Part shown: positions 32,909-39,772 of the stretch, piece after piece | Layout: each line of letters begins with the position of its first letter | How positions within the stretch are numbered: the stretch's first letter is position 1 | Origin: an uncultured Eubacteriales bacterium | GTDB taxonomy: Bacteria > Bacillota > Clostridia > Oscillospirales > Ruminococcaceae | DNA: 41,412 nt | NCBI GenBank assembly: GCA_900314975.1 | Contig: OMXI01000029.1 | Location: 1 to 41,412, forward strand | Direction: 5' to 3' | Notes under the pieces: generated by a model | The model's input: only the letters and a program-made list of their open reading frames with translations | Told to the model about the DNA's origin: nothing | Databases searched by the model: none | Position numbers and translations under genes: made by a program

Positions 32909-34081
32909 ATGAAAGTACTGAAAATAAGGCTTTTGGCGCTCTCACTGTGCGCAGCGCTGATGCTTTGTTCGTGCGCTGACAGCGCAAGTGAGAAACAAGA
33001 TTCAAGCAGTCAGCCGCAAAGCGAGAGTGTGACCTCGCAGACCACATCATCAGTCACAGCGAGCAGCACAACAAGTGTCTCCACCACAGCAAGCACGACC
33101 ACAAGCACAACAACCACCACTACCCCCACAAGCACCACCCCACCGACAGTCACCGCGCCTGTTCCGCCCTCTGCCGACCGCACAAACCCAACTGTAATTT
33201 ACGGCGGCTCAACCACCTACCACGCTTTAGGCACGCCGTTTGACCTTAATAAATACGTCAGCTACGGCGACGACACCGACAGGCACCCGCGCCTTACCTA
33301 TACGGGCAAGGTCGATACCGATAAGCAGGGCGATTACCCCATAAAAGCCACCGTTACCGATTCGTCCGGCAACAGTACCTCGTGGGATATCACCGTCAAG
33401 GTCGTCAGCAGCCTGCCCTCGTCACCGAGCGAGCCGATACCCTCAATGACCTTTGAGGAGTTCACCTCAAAGTACAAATCGGCAAATACCCGCGTGGGCA
33501 TTGACGTTTCGCAGTGGCAGGGCGAGATAGACTTCAACGCAGTCAAAAACGCAGGCTGCAGCTTTGTGTTTATCCGCGTGGGAACAAAGTTCAGCGGCTT
33601 CACCCTCGACCCGTATTTCAAGAAAAACCTCGACGGCGCGCTCGCCGCAGGTCTTGACGTGGGCGTGTACCTGTACACCACCGACCTTACCGAAGCCTCT
33701 GCGCGCGAAAGCGCAAAATGGGTAGTTTCGCAGCTCGGCGGCAAAAAGCTCACCCTGCCCGTCGCATTCGATTGGGAGGAGCTTGACAGCTTTCAAAGCT
33801 TCGGCGCGAGCTTTGCCGACCTCAACGCCGCCTATATCGCCTTTAAAAACGAGCTTGCCCAAAACGGCTGCTCCGCTATGATATACGGCAGTGACTTTAC
33901 ACTTGGTAAGCTTTGGAGTGACCCAGTCAAAAACACAAGCCCCATATGGCTCGCACAGTATACCGATAAGCCGACATATAAAGGCGATTTCGGCGTATGG
34001 CAGGTGTGCTACGGGCGTATCGCAGGTATCGGCGGCAATACCGATTTTAATGTGCTGTATACCGATAAAAAGTATAAATAA
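32909..34081 (+). CDS. GH25 lysozyme lipoprotein with Ser/Thr linker and Ig-like domain
   Basis: A 390-aa secreted muramidase. The lipoprotein signal ends LMLCSC; a Ser/Thr-rich linker of ~65 residues follows, then an Ig-like/cadherin-like domain (DLNKYVSYGDD...YPIKATVTDSSGNSTSWDITV, ~95-165). The GH25 barrel (~195-390) has RVGIDVSQWQGEIDF with Asp199 and FDWEELD with Asp288 and Glu290, the expected catalytic acids, ending GVWQVCYG...FNVLY. It should cut the MurNAc-GlcNAc bond in peptidoglycan, for growth or competition. The ATG is 4 nt after the ABC-F stop with no clear ribosome binding site, so it is likely coupled to that gene. Confidence 0.92.
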   Translation: MKVLKIRLLALSLCAALMLCSCADSASEKQDSSSQPQSESVTSQTTSSVTASSTTSVSTTASTTTSTTTTTTPTSTTPPTVTAPVPPSADRTNPTVIYGGSTTYHALGTPFDLNKYVSYGDDTDRHPRLTYTGKVDTDKQGDYPIKATVTDSSGNSTSWDITVKVVSSLPSSPSEPIPSMTFEEFTSKYKSANTRVGIDVSQWQGEIDFNAVKNAGCSFVFIRVGTKFSGFTLDPYFKKNLDGALAAGLDVGVYLYTTDLTEASARESAKWVVSQLGGKKLTLPVAFDWEELDSFQSFGASFADLNAAYIAFKNELAQNGCSAMIYGSDFTLGKLWSDPVKNTSPIWLAQYTDKPTYKGDFGVWQVCYGRIAGIGGNTDFNVLYTDKKYK

Positions 34082-34085
34082 AACC

Positions 34086-34122
34086 AAAAAGTCATCACAG
34101 AACCACTCCGTGATGACTTTTT
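34086..34122 (+). terminator. Terminator of the GH25 gene
   Basis: AAAAAGTCATCAC (34086-34098) pairs perfectly with GTGATGACTTTTT (34110-34122), 13 bp, followed by a further T. Confidence 0.92.
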
Positions 34123-34445
34123 TCATCAAATCAGAATATAGTTTAGCACTATGTAGTAGTGTGTGTCCGAAGGGGCTTTTGGGGGCGACCGGAAAGCCCC
34201 CAAAAAAACAAGAGCTATTCAATCCGCCTTTTTGCAGGCGGATTGCGGAAGAATAGTGAGTGTATTCTCCGTAGGGGACGCCCTCTCTTGCAGGGCGTCC
34301 CCTCTTTCAAACAGTCCACAGGACTGTTTGAAATTCACCCCTTGCCGAGCGCGCGAAGCGTCAGGGTATTCCGCCGAAAAGGCTGGACCGAAAAACCTGT
34401 CTTGTCTTTGGCAAGTCCTTATAGGTAGTGCAGACCGATATATTC
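34123..34445. repeat. Gene-free gap filled by a cluster of four hairpins
   Basis: After a sequence similar to the MITE end (AAATCAGAATATA, 34128-34140) come four perfect stems: TTTTGGGGGC/GCCCCCAAAA (34177-34205), CAATCCGCC/GGCGGATTG (34220-34245), GGGGACGCCCT/AGGGCGTCCCC (34274-34302), and a 13-bp stem TTTCAAACAGTCC/GGACTGTTTGAAA with a 3-nt loop (34305-34333). The first belongs to the same G-rich repeat as 21205-21253. From 34334 to 34445 I see nothing definite; short open frames here lack coding character. Confidence 0.65.
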
Positions 34446-34757
34446 CTATTTGTCGATCATTTCGAGTATAGCAGGTTTAGGTATTGCACCGACATTCTGC
34501 GCGGTGATCTTACCGTTTTTCATCACCACCAGCATAGGAATGCTCGACACACCGAAATGCGCAGCAAGCTCGCCCTGCTCGTCAACATCGACCTTGCACA
34601 CCTTGACATCTTCTCTCTCGTCAGCTATCTCGTCCACCAGCGGCGAGACCATTCTGCACGGACCGCACCAGTTTGCGAAAAAGTCGATAAGCACGGGCTT
34701 GTCCGAGCGCATGACCTCCTGCTCAAAATTAAGATTAGTAAGATTAATAACTGCCAT
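34446..34757 (-). CDS. trxA: Thioredoxin
   Basis: A 103-aa thioredoxin with the active site WCGPC (30-34), the upstream strand KPVLIDFFANW and the cis-Pro strand GVSSIPMLVVMKNG. It passes electrons to peroxidases and reductases in the cytoplasm. AAAGGCGG precedes the ATG, 22 nt after the FTR-like gene. It is last in the gpx-ohrR-FTR-trxA unit. No NADPH-thioredoxin reductase gene is seen in the window. Confidence 0.96.
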   Translation of the reverse strand: MAVINLTNLNFEQEVMRSDKPVLIDFFANWCGPCRMVSPLVDEIADEREDVKVCKVDVDEQGELAAHFGVSSIPMLVVMKNGKITAQNVGAIPKPAILEMIDK

Positions 34758-34779
34758 AATTATTCCGCCTTTCTTTTAT

Positions 34780-34980
34780 TCAGTCTTTTGATTTATAATA
34801 AAGCATACAGTGGCAAAAGCCCTCGAAATCGGGGTCGGCGACCTGGTCTCTGAACTCCTTGCACATGCATTTCGTGTCGGGAGTTTTTTCAAGTCTGCAC
34901 GGGCAGTAGCCGCCTTTTTTTGCAAGACCTTCCTTGATAGCCTTTACAACTTCCTTGTCCTCGTTAAGCCTTATGCTCAT
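34780..34980 (-). CDS. Ferredoxin-thioredoxin reductase catalytic-chain-like protein
   Basis: A 66-aa protein with three paired-Cys motifs: CPC (26-28), CMC (38-40) and CHC (56-58). These are the signature of the FTR catalytic subunit, which uses a 4Fe-4S cluster next to a redox disulfide to reduce thioredoxin with ferredoxin electrons. Spacing differs from chloroplast FTR (CPC-16-CPC-8-CHC): here it is 9 and 15 residues, and no FTR variable chain is nearby. The GGYCPCR start and FEGFCHCMLYY end are well conserved in tone with clostridial relatives. AAGGGAAGGTG precedes the ATG. Its position directly before trxA supports a role in thioredoxin reduction. Confidence 0.85.
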   Translation of the reverse strand: MSIRLNEDKEVVKAIKEGLAKKGGYCPCRLEKTPDTKCMCKEFRDQVADPDFEGFCHCMLYYKSKD

Positions 34981-34983
34981 ACA

Positions 34984-35430
34984 TTACACCTTCCCTTCAA
35001 AATCGCCCAGCAGCTTGTACAGCAGCATATACAGCGTTTTTGCATCCTGCTCGTCAAGTGCCGAGCAGCTGCCCATCTGCGCAGGGATATCCTTTGCCGC
35101 CTCGCGCATCTCCCAGCCTTCCTGCGTCAGAGATATCTTCACCACGCGCTCGTCCTCGCTGCAGCGCCTGCGCTCGATAAGCCCCTGCTTTTCCAGCTTT
35201 TTCAGCAGCGGTGTGAGCGTGCCGTTGTCAAGATACAAACGCCTGCCTATCTCGCCCACAGTCACACAGTCGCTCTCCCACAGCACCATAAGCACAATGT
35301 ACTGCGTGTAAGTCAGCCCCAAAGGCTTCAGCAGCGGCGTGTAGCTGTTCACCACCTGCCGCGCGCACGCGTACAGCGGAAAGCATATCTGGTTTTCAAG
35401 CTTTAGCTGCTCGTAGTTTTCGCTTTTCAT
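34984..35430 (-). CDS. ohrR: MarR/OhrR family peroxide-sensing repressor
   Basis: A 148-aa winged-helix regulator. The N-terminal NQICFPLYACAR motif places a Cys at residue 16, matching the peroxide-sensing Cys15 of B. subtilis OhrR, and LGLTYTQYIVLMVLWE is also typical. The DNA-binding helices span ~50-95 (VTVGEIGRRLYLDNGTLTPLLKKLEKQGLIERRR). Three ATG codons (35439, 35433, 35430) are possible; the last gives the family-like length but the ribosome binding site is unclear in all. It begins within 12 nt of the gpx stop. It probably represses its own operon through the palindrome at 36016-36036. Confidence 0.88.
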   Translation of the reverse strand: MKSENYEQLKLENQICFPLYACARQVVNSYTPLLKPLGLTYTQYIVLMVLWESDCVTVGEIGRRLYLDNGTLTPLLKKLEKQGLIERRRCSEDERVVKISLTQEGWEMREAAKDIPAQMGSCSALDEQDAKTLYMLLYKLLGDFEGKV

Positions 35431-35440
35431 CATTATCATC

Positions 35441-35983
35441 TCACATAAGTTTTTTAATATACTCCACGACCTTCTTCATATCCTCGGTCGGCTCAAAGCG
35501 CTTGACAACATTACCGTCCCTGTCAACAACAAACTTGGTGAAATTCCACTTTATGTCGGGATTATTCTTGTAGTCCTTGTCCATCTTTTTCGCCACAGCC
35601 TTCACAGCCAAAGCCTTTACACCGCTGCCAAAGCCCTCAAAGCCCTGCTGCGACTTCAGATATTCAAAAAGCGGCAGAGCGTTCTCGCCGTTTACGTCAG
35701 ACTTTTTCATCTGCGGGAACTGCGTGTTGTACTTGAGCGTGCAGAATTCGTGTATCTCCTCGTCGGTGCCCGGGGTCTGCCCCGCGAACTGATTGCACGG
35801 AACGTCGATTATCTCCAGTCCCTTTGCGTGATATTCCTCGTACAGCTTTTCAAGCGGCTCGTAGTGCGGAGTAAACCCGCAGCCCGTCGCGGTGTTGACG
35901 ATAACTATCACCTTTCCCTTGAACTCGGAGAGCTTAAGCTCGCTGCCGTCGGGTCTTGGTACGCTGTAATCGTAAATGTTCAT
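35441..35983 (-). CDS. gpx: Glutathione peroxidase-family thiol peroxidase
   Basis: A 180-aa Gpx-fold enzyme with the catalytic tetrad elements: Cys35 in VNTATGCGFTPHY (Cys, not selenocysteine), Gln in PCNQFAGQTPG, Trp and Asn in KWNFTKFVV. Bacterial Cys-Gpx enzymes generally use thioredoxin, not glutathione, which fits a trxA in the same operon. It reduces H2O2 and organic hydroperoxides. AAAGGAGG precedes the ATG. First gene of the redox operon, from a near-consensus promoter overlapped by an OhrR-like operator. Confidence 0.95.
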   Translation of the reverse strand: MNIYDYSVPRPDGSELKLSEFKGKVIVIVNTATGCGFTPHYEPLEKLYEEYHAKGLEIIDVPCNQFAGQTPGTDEEIHEFCTLKYNTQFPQMKKSDVNGENALPLFEYLKSQQGFEGFGSGVKALAVKAVAKKMDKDYKNNPDIKWNFTKFVVDRDGNVVKRFEPTEDMKKVVEYIKKLM

Positions 35984-36015
35984 ATATAATTCCTCCTTTG
36001 GTTTTGTCAGCCTTT

Positions 36016-36036
36016 ATTGTTTGCAATTATATTGTA
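36016..36036. promoter_or_regulatory. Probable OhrR operator overlapping the gpx -10
   Basis: On the minus strand ACAATATAATTGCAAACAAT contains two interleaved inverted repeats, CAAT-ATA-ATTG and ATTG-CAAA-CAAT. It resembles the repeated TACAATT-AAATTGTA pattern of the B. subtilis ohrA operator. It covers the -10 hexamer and the expected start site, where a repressor would block transcription. Confidence 0.6.
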
Positions 36037-36059
36037 TCAAATATATTTTGATTTGTCAA
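36031..36059 (-). promoter_or_regulatory. Sigma-A promoter of the gpx-ohrR-FTR-trxA operon
   Basis: Minus strand TTGACA (36059-36054), 17 bp spacer, TACAAT (36036-36031), about 48 bp before the gpx ATG. Confidence 0.9.
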
Positions 36060-36087
36060 GGGGTTTTTGAAAAAAATTATTCTGCGC

Positions 36088-36116
36088 TTGCAATTTGCTG
36101 AAAAGTATGGTATATT
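36088..36116 (+). promoter_or_regulatory. Sigma-A promoter of the small lipoprotein genes
   Basis: TTGCAA (36088-36093), 17 bp spacer ending TGG (extended -10), TATATT (36111-36116). AGGGAGTGAT precedes the ATG at 36156. Confidence 0.7.
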
Positions 36117-36155
36117 TATATTGTTATTATTGTTAACACAAGGGAGTGATGCTTA

Positions 36156-36713
36156 ATGTCAATGGGCAGGCTCACAGCCGTATTGCTCGCAGCAGTGATC
36201 TCCTGCGCAGCGCTGACCGCCTGCGGCAGCCCGTCGGCAGACAGCGTCTCCGCACAAACGGGCAAAGCACAGGAAAACACCGTGACCTATGATACAACCG
36301 TTTTCACCGTTTGTGCTCCGAGCGGCTGGTGTGCAGCTCCCGCGCCCGATACGCTAAAAGAATATGACGGCAAGACAAATCCCGATCAGGTGTATGTGAT
36401 AAAAAACGGCAAGTCAGCCGACGATATAATGAAATATCCTTATATATGGATAAGCTATTATCAGAACGCCGAAAGGTTTGTCAGTCCCGAGTCGATGTAC
36501 AGCGACTCGCGCAAAACCACCGTTGATATCAACGGCACAACGTGGGAGGGCTTTACCTACACAAGTTCGGGCTACCCCGGCGCGTGCATAACGCTTCGCG
36601 AGGGAGAATCGCTGTGGGTAGCAATGTTCGTCCTCTCTCACGGAGAGTATAATATCGACCTCAACGAGCAAGACGTAAAGACCGTACTTTCGAGTCTTAA
36701 AATAAAACAATAA
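36156..36713 (+). CDS. Small lipoprotein of unknown function (copy 1)
   Basis: A 185-aa protein with a lipoprotein signal (AVISCAALTACG, lipobox Cys ~23) and a single outer domain. It shares with the next gene the blocks DQVYVIK (after a charged loop), YPYIWISYYQ / YPSILISYFS, TWEGFTY / TWEGYTY, LWVAMFVL / LWVCKFTL and the ending DVKTVLSSLKIK / DVKDILSSLKVK. The two are therefore paralogs with ~140-residue cores. No known family was recognised. Starts with the ATG at 36156. Confidence 0.82.
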   Translation: MSMGRLTAVLLAAVISCAALTACGSPSADSVSAQTGKAQENTVTYDTTVFTVCAPSGWCAAPAPDTLKEYDGKTNPDQVYVIKNGKSADDIMKYPYIWISYYQNAERFVSPESMYSDSRKTTVDINGTTWEGFTYTSSGYPGACITLREGESLWVAMFVLSHGEYNIDLNEQDVKTVLSSLKIKQ

Positions 36714-36733
36714 AACAAAAAGGGGAAAGAAAA

Positions 36734-37216
36734 ATGAAACTTACAAAATTTATCGCGTTAATGCTGATAGTGGTCATTTCGTGCAGCGCACTCGTGTCCT
36801 GCGGCGACAACGAGCTTGACACGGGCGTTTTCTCTGTCAAAACATCGAGTGACTGGGAAATCGTAAAGCGCAAGGTCGACGGCAAGGAAAAAGACGACCA
36901 GGTGTACGTTATCAAGGGCGGCGAGGATAATAACAGCTATCCAAGCATCCTGATATCCTACTTCTCCGACCCGTCACAGTACAAGGATGAAAAGAGCTTT
37001 TACAAGGACGCAAAAGACGTGTCCGACATAACTGCAGGCAGCAGAACGTGGGAGGGCTATACCTACTCTCTGTTTGGAAGCAGCGAAGCGTGCTTTACCG
37101 CAAAAGAGGGCAGCGGACTTTGGGTGTGCAAGTTCACACTCGAAAAGGGCGGAGAGAAGATATCCGTCAGCGACGGCGACGTTAAGGATATTCTTTCAAG
37201 CCTCAAAGTAAAGTAA
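36734..37216 (+). CDS. Small lipoprotein of unknown function (copy 2)
   Basis: A 160-aa paralog of the upstream lipoprotein with a signal ending ALVSCG. It is shorter between the lipobox and the core (DTGVFSVKTSSDWEIVKRKVDGKEKDD). Shared blocks are listed in the entry for copy 1. AAGGGGAAAG precedes the ATG, 20 nt after the first copy, with no separate promoter, so they form one unit. It is Lys/Asp-rich and clearly extracytoplasmic. Confidence 0.82.
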   Translation: MKLTKFIALMLIVVISCSALVSCGDNELDTGVFSVKTSSDWEIVKRKVDGKEKDDQVYVIKGGEDNNSYPSILISYFSDPSQYKDEKSFYKDAKDVSDITAGSRTWEGYTYSLFGSSEACFTAKEGSGLWVCKFTLEKGGEKISVSDGDVKDILSSLKVK

Positions 37217-37241
37217 CAGACCTTTGAAAAGGGTGATCGCT

Positions 37242-37649
37242 ATGCGAAAAGCGTACAAAAAAATAGCAGCCGTGCTTTTATGCGCCGCCTTGCTGATATG
37301 TGCAGTCTCCTGCGGGAAAAACAAAGACGAGGGAACGTATGAAATATCAGGGCTGTTCGTCAGCGAGATACAGGTCGTTCACCTTGAGAATGAGGATTAT
37401 AATTTCATACTATCGGTAAAGAATCCCTATTCCGAGCCTGCACAATTTGATATAGGCAAATTTGAGCTTTTGCTCAACGGTACTGACATTATACCGCATT
37501 TCGGCGGTATGACCGAGTGCAAAGCCGGCAAAACCGAAAAGTTCTCGTTTATGATAGACTATGTCAGACCGAAAATGTCTGTCGGCGACAGCGTGACCGT
37601 AAAGTTCGGCGACCGAGAGCTTTGCAAAATAAAAATCACCGAGCTGTAA
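37242..37649 (+). CDS. Small lipoprotein of unknown function, DUF4352-like fold possible
   Basis: A 135-aa lipoprotein with signal IAAVLLCAALLICAVSCG. The rest is beta-rich (YEISGLFVSEIQVVHL, YNFILSVKNPYSEPAQFDIGKFELLLNG, KFSFMIDYVRPKMSVGDSVTVKFGDRELCKI), in the manner of immunoglobulin-like DUF4352-type domains, though this is a guess from strand pattern. A TTG at 37224 extends the frame, but AAAGGGTGAT just before the ATG at 37242 decides the start. Not related by eye to the two lipoproteins upstream, but in the same run. Confidence 0.8.
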   Translation: MRKAYKKIAAVLLCAALLICAVSCGKNKDEGTYEISGLFVSEIQVVHLENEDYNFILSVKNPYSEPAQFDIGKFELLLNGTDIIPHFGGMTECKAGKTEKFSFMIDYVRPKMSVGDSVTVKFGDRELCKIKITEL

Positions 37650-37654
37650 AAAAT

Positions 37655-37685
37655 ACTCCGCCTTGGTATTGTACCAAAGCGGAGT
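37655..37685. terminator. Terminator between the lipoprotein run and the cyclophilin gene
   Basis: ACTCCGC (37655-37661) pairs with GCGGAGT (37679-37685), and the inner TTGGTA/TACCAA extends the stem. An A-run precedes and TAATTT follows, so it can serve both converging genes. Confidence 0.75.
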
Positions 37686-37698
37686 TAATTTATGTGTG

Positions 37699-38376
37699 TC
37701 AGAAATCCATATAGAACTTCACCTGATGATGTCCCTCGCTGTCGTCGTCTGTCATTTCAGCCTTAACGATAAGAATAGTCTTGTTCGGAACGGACAGCTC
37801 ACCGCGCGCGTCATACGAAAGACCGACCTTGAGGAAATCGTCAACGACCTCCATGCCCTTTGTTACCTTGCCGAAAGCCGCGTAGTTGCCGTCAAGGAAG
37901 GTATCTTCATCCGAATAGCAGATAAAGAACTCCGAGGAAGCACTGTTCATAGGAGTTGCCCTTGCCATTGAAACAACACCTCTTGTGTGGCTCAGCTTGT
38001 TTTTGGTAAAGCCGTTCGCGGAAAACTCACCGTTTATGTTCGAGCTTTCCTTGCGCTTGCCGTTTGTATCATAACCGCCGCCCTGCGCCATAAAGCCTTC
38101 CATTACCCTGTGGAAGATAAGCCCGTCATAAAAGCCGCTGCTTACGAGCTTTTCAAAGTTATCACACGTTTCGGGCGCATACTCGGGATAAAGCGCGATA
38201 ACAAATGACTTGCTGTCATCAAGCTTTTCATCCGATGAATCCGCCTTGCTGCTTGACGAGCTGTTTGTCGATACCTCCTTCTTTGTGTGCGCGTTTCCGC
38301 ACGATACCAGCGAAAGCGTCATTACCGCCGCGCACATCGTACTCACCATACAGGTGAGTATTTTTTTCAGTTTCAT
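37699..38376 (-). CDS. Cyclophilin-type peptidyl-prolyl isomerase lipoprotein
   Basis: A 225-aa extracytoplasmic PPIase that should speed folding of exported proteins. A lipoprotein signal (MTLSLVSCG) and Ser/Lys linker precede the cyclophilin domain: FVIALYPEYAPETCDNFEKLV, FHRVMEGFMAQGG, SHTRGVVSMARATPMNSASSEFFI, LDGNYAAFGKV. The catalytic Arg (FHRV) is present. AAAGGAAAG before the ATG at 38376 fixes the start; the frame extends to 38442 without support. Confidence 0.93.
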   Translation of the reverse strand: MKLKKILTCMVSTMCAAVMTLSLVSCGNAHTKKEVSTNSSSSSKADSSDEKLDDSKSFVIALYPEYAPETCDNFEKLVSSGFYDGLIFHRVMEGFMAQGGGYDTNGKRKESSNINGEFSANGFTKNKLSHTRGVVSMARATPMNSASSEFFICYSDEDTFLDGNYAAFGKVTKGMEVVDDFLKVGLSYDARGELSVPNKTILIVKAEMTDDDSEGHHQVKFYMDF

Positions 38377-38413
38377 TTTTATCTTTCCTTTCATATAGAT
38401 TATCCACCCTTGC

Positions 38414-38442
38414 ATTGTATCACGTATAAAGAAAAAAATCAA
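38414..38442 (-). promoter_or_regulatory. Sigma-A promoter of the cyclophilin gene
   Basis: Minus strand TTGATT (38442-38437), 17 bp spacer, TACAAT (38419-38414). Confidence 0.75.
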
Positions 38443-38469
38443 GCCGAAACCTGATTTTTCATCTATATT

Positions 38470-38973
38470 TCACACTTGCGCATCAAAAACGATATCCCCG
38501 AAGCTGCCGCCGCAGGCGCTTACAAGGTCACGCGGTGAAAGCATTATCTGCGAGCCGAGCCTGCCGCCGCTGATGATGATAGTCTCAAATCCCTGCGCGC
38601 TTTGGTCAACTACCGTGGGGAACTGCTTTTTCATGCCCAGCGGTGAGCAGCCGCCGCGAATGTAACCCGTCACCGCATTGATGTCCTTGACGTGAACCAT
38701 CTCTACCGACTTCTCACCCACGGCTTTAGCCGCCTTTTTCATATCAAGCTCTTTTGCAACGGGCAGTACGAACACAAAGTACCCGCCGCCTTTGCCCTTT
38801 GTAACAAGCGTTTTAAAGGACATATTCTCGTCCTGCCCAAGCATCTGCGCAATATGCACCCCGTCGATAAAGTCCTCACATTCGTAGGTGTTGACGCTGT
38901 ACGCTATCTTCTTTGAGTCCAGAAAGCGCATAGCGTTGGTCTTAATGTCCTTGTCCTTTTTAGCCTTGCCCAT
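38470..38973 (-). CDS. ybaK: Cys-tRNA(Pro)/Cys-tRNA(Cys) deacylase YbaK
   Basis: A 167-aa YbaK/EbsC trans-editing protein that hydrolyses Cys mis-attached to tRNA-Pro. Family landmarks: KTNAMRFLDSKKIAYSV, FKTLVTKGKGGGYFVFVLPV, the catalytic-lysine strand region, GYIRGGCSPLGMKKQFPTVVD and a C-terminal GGRLGSQIMLSP. The ATG follows the stop of the kinase gene with no gap, so the two are co-transcribed and coupled. Confidence 0.95.
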   Translation of the reverse strand: MGKAKKDKDIKTNAMRFLDSKKIAYSVNTYECEDFIDGVHIAQMLGQDENMSFKTLVTKGKGGGYFVFVLPVAKELDMKKAAKAVGEKSVEMVHVKDINAVTGYIRGGCSPLGMKKQFPTVVDQSAQGFETIIISGGRLGSQIMLSPRDLVSACGGSFGDIVFDAQV

Positions 38974-39567
38974 TTATACCGACATCTCCACAGTCTTTAC
39001 GATAATATCCCTGCACATCTCGTAGCCGAGCTTTCCGCTGTCAAGACACATATCGTAACTGTCTATGCTCCCCCACTTTTTGTTGGTGTTGGAATTGTAG
39101 TATCTCTCACGTTTCTGGTCGTACTTTTTAAGGCGCTCTTCAACGTGGTCACAATCTATGTCGTGCCGCTCGGTCGCAGTCTGTATGCGCTTGTCAAGCG
39201 ACGCGGTAATAAACACGCTCAGCGTCTTGACCTTGTTTTTGAGAATGTGGTCAGCACACCTGCCGACAATAACGCACGATTCCTTTGAGCATATGTCAAG
39301 TATCAGCTCGCTCTCCGCCGCAAAAATCTTCTCCGCAAGCGTAAGCTCTGGCTGCCCGAACAGCGTGATAGGTGTCTTGAGCCAGTTCATCATGTTCTCC
39401 TCGTTTTTAGCGACCTCTGCCATGGAAACGCCCACCAGCTCGGCAGCTTTTTCAACAAGCTCCCTGTCGTAGCACTTGACACCCAGCTTATCGGCAACCA
39501 TTTTGCCTATCTCGCTTCCGCCCGTGCAGAAACGTCTGCCAATAGTAACGACCTTGATTTTTGCCAT
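38974..39567 (-). CDS. Cytidylate kinase-like family protein
   Basis: A 197-aa member of the Cmk-like P-loop family (PF13189 type). The glycine-rich loop is degenerate relative to true CMP kinase: TIGRRFCTGGSEIGKMVADKLG, then YDRELVEKAAE. Other landmarks: CVIVGRCADHILKN, SVFITASLDKRIQ, and a RERYYNSNTNKKWG segment. Members are common in Clostridia; the substrate is untested. The main cmk of the cell is probably elsewhere. AAAGGGGGAG precedes the ATG, from a full-consensus promoter. Confidence 0.9.
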   Translation of the reverse strand: MAKIKVVTIGRRFCTGGSEIGKMVADKLGVKCYDRELVEKAAELVGVSMAEVAKNEENMMNWLKTPITLFGQPELTLAEKIFAAESELILDICSKESCVIVGRCADHILKNKVKTLSVFITASLDKRIQTATERHDIDCDHVEERLKKYDQKRERYYNSNTNKKWGSIDSYDMCLDSGKLGYEMCRDIIVKTVEMSV

Positions 39568-39614
39568 ACGATTCTCCCCCTTTGGTATATTATCGCGCCA
39601 AATTCTTCCTCTAT

Positions 39615-39643
39615 ATTATAATACGTTCACGCCCATATGTCAA
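39615..39643 (-). promoter_or_regulatory. Consensus sigma-A promoter of the Cmk-like/ybaK operon
   Basis: Minus strand TTGACA (39643-39638), 17 bp spacer, TATAAT (39620-39615): full match in both hexamers. Confidence 0.92.
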
Positions 39644-39693
39644 ATTAAAGTTTGATTACAAAGCGCCGCAGTGCCATTGCCTGACAGAAACTG

Positions 39694-39722
39694 TTGACTT
39701 TTATACGATTTTGATATATGAT
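39694..39722 (+). promoter_or_regulatory. Sigma-A promoter of the zinc-ribbon envelope gene
   Basis: TTGACT (39694-39699), 17 bp spacer, TATGAT (39717-39722). The palindrome at 39730-39747 lies just after it, over the expected start site. Confidence 0.75.
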
Positions 39723-39729
39723 GTAAATA

Positions 39730-39747
39730 TGGTATTATATAATACTA
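39730..39747. promoter_or_regulatory. Candidate third operator for the XRE regulator
   Basis: TGGTATTATATAATACTA, with a perfect 14-bp palindromic core (39732-39745). Its arms, TGGTA and TACTA, match the TAGTA and TACTA arms of the two sites at 40706-40778 with one difference. It starts 8 bases after the -10 hexamer, close to the position of the operator at 40761. Confidence 0.5.
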
Positions 39748-39772
39748 AAAAAATTATAGGGGTGTGATATGT

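Noticed and set aside
34159-34471. Overlapping ~90-100 aa open frames across the hairpin cluster
   Set aside because: They run through perfect stems in two frames and lack ribosome binding sites, so the openness reflects GC-rich repeats.
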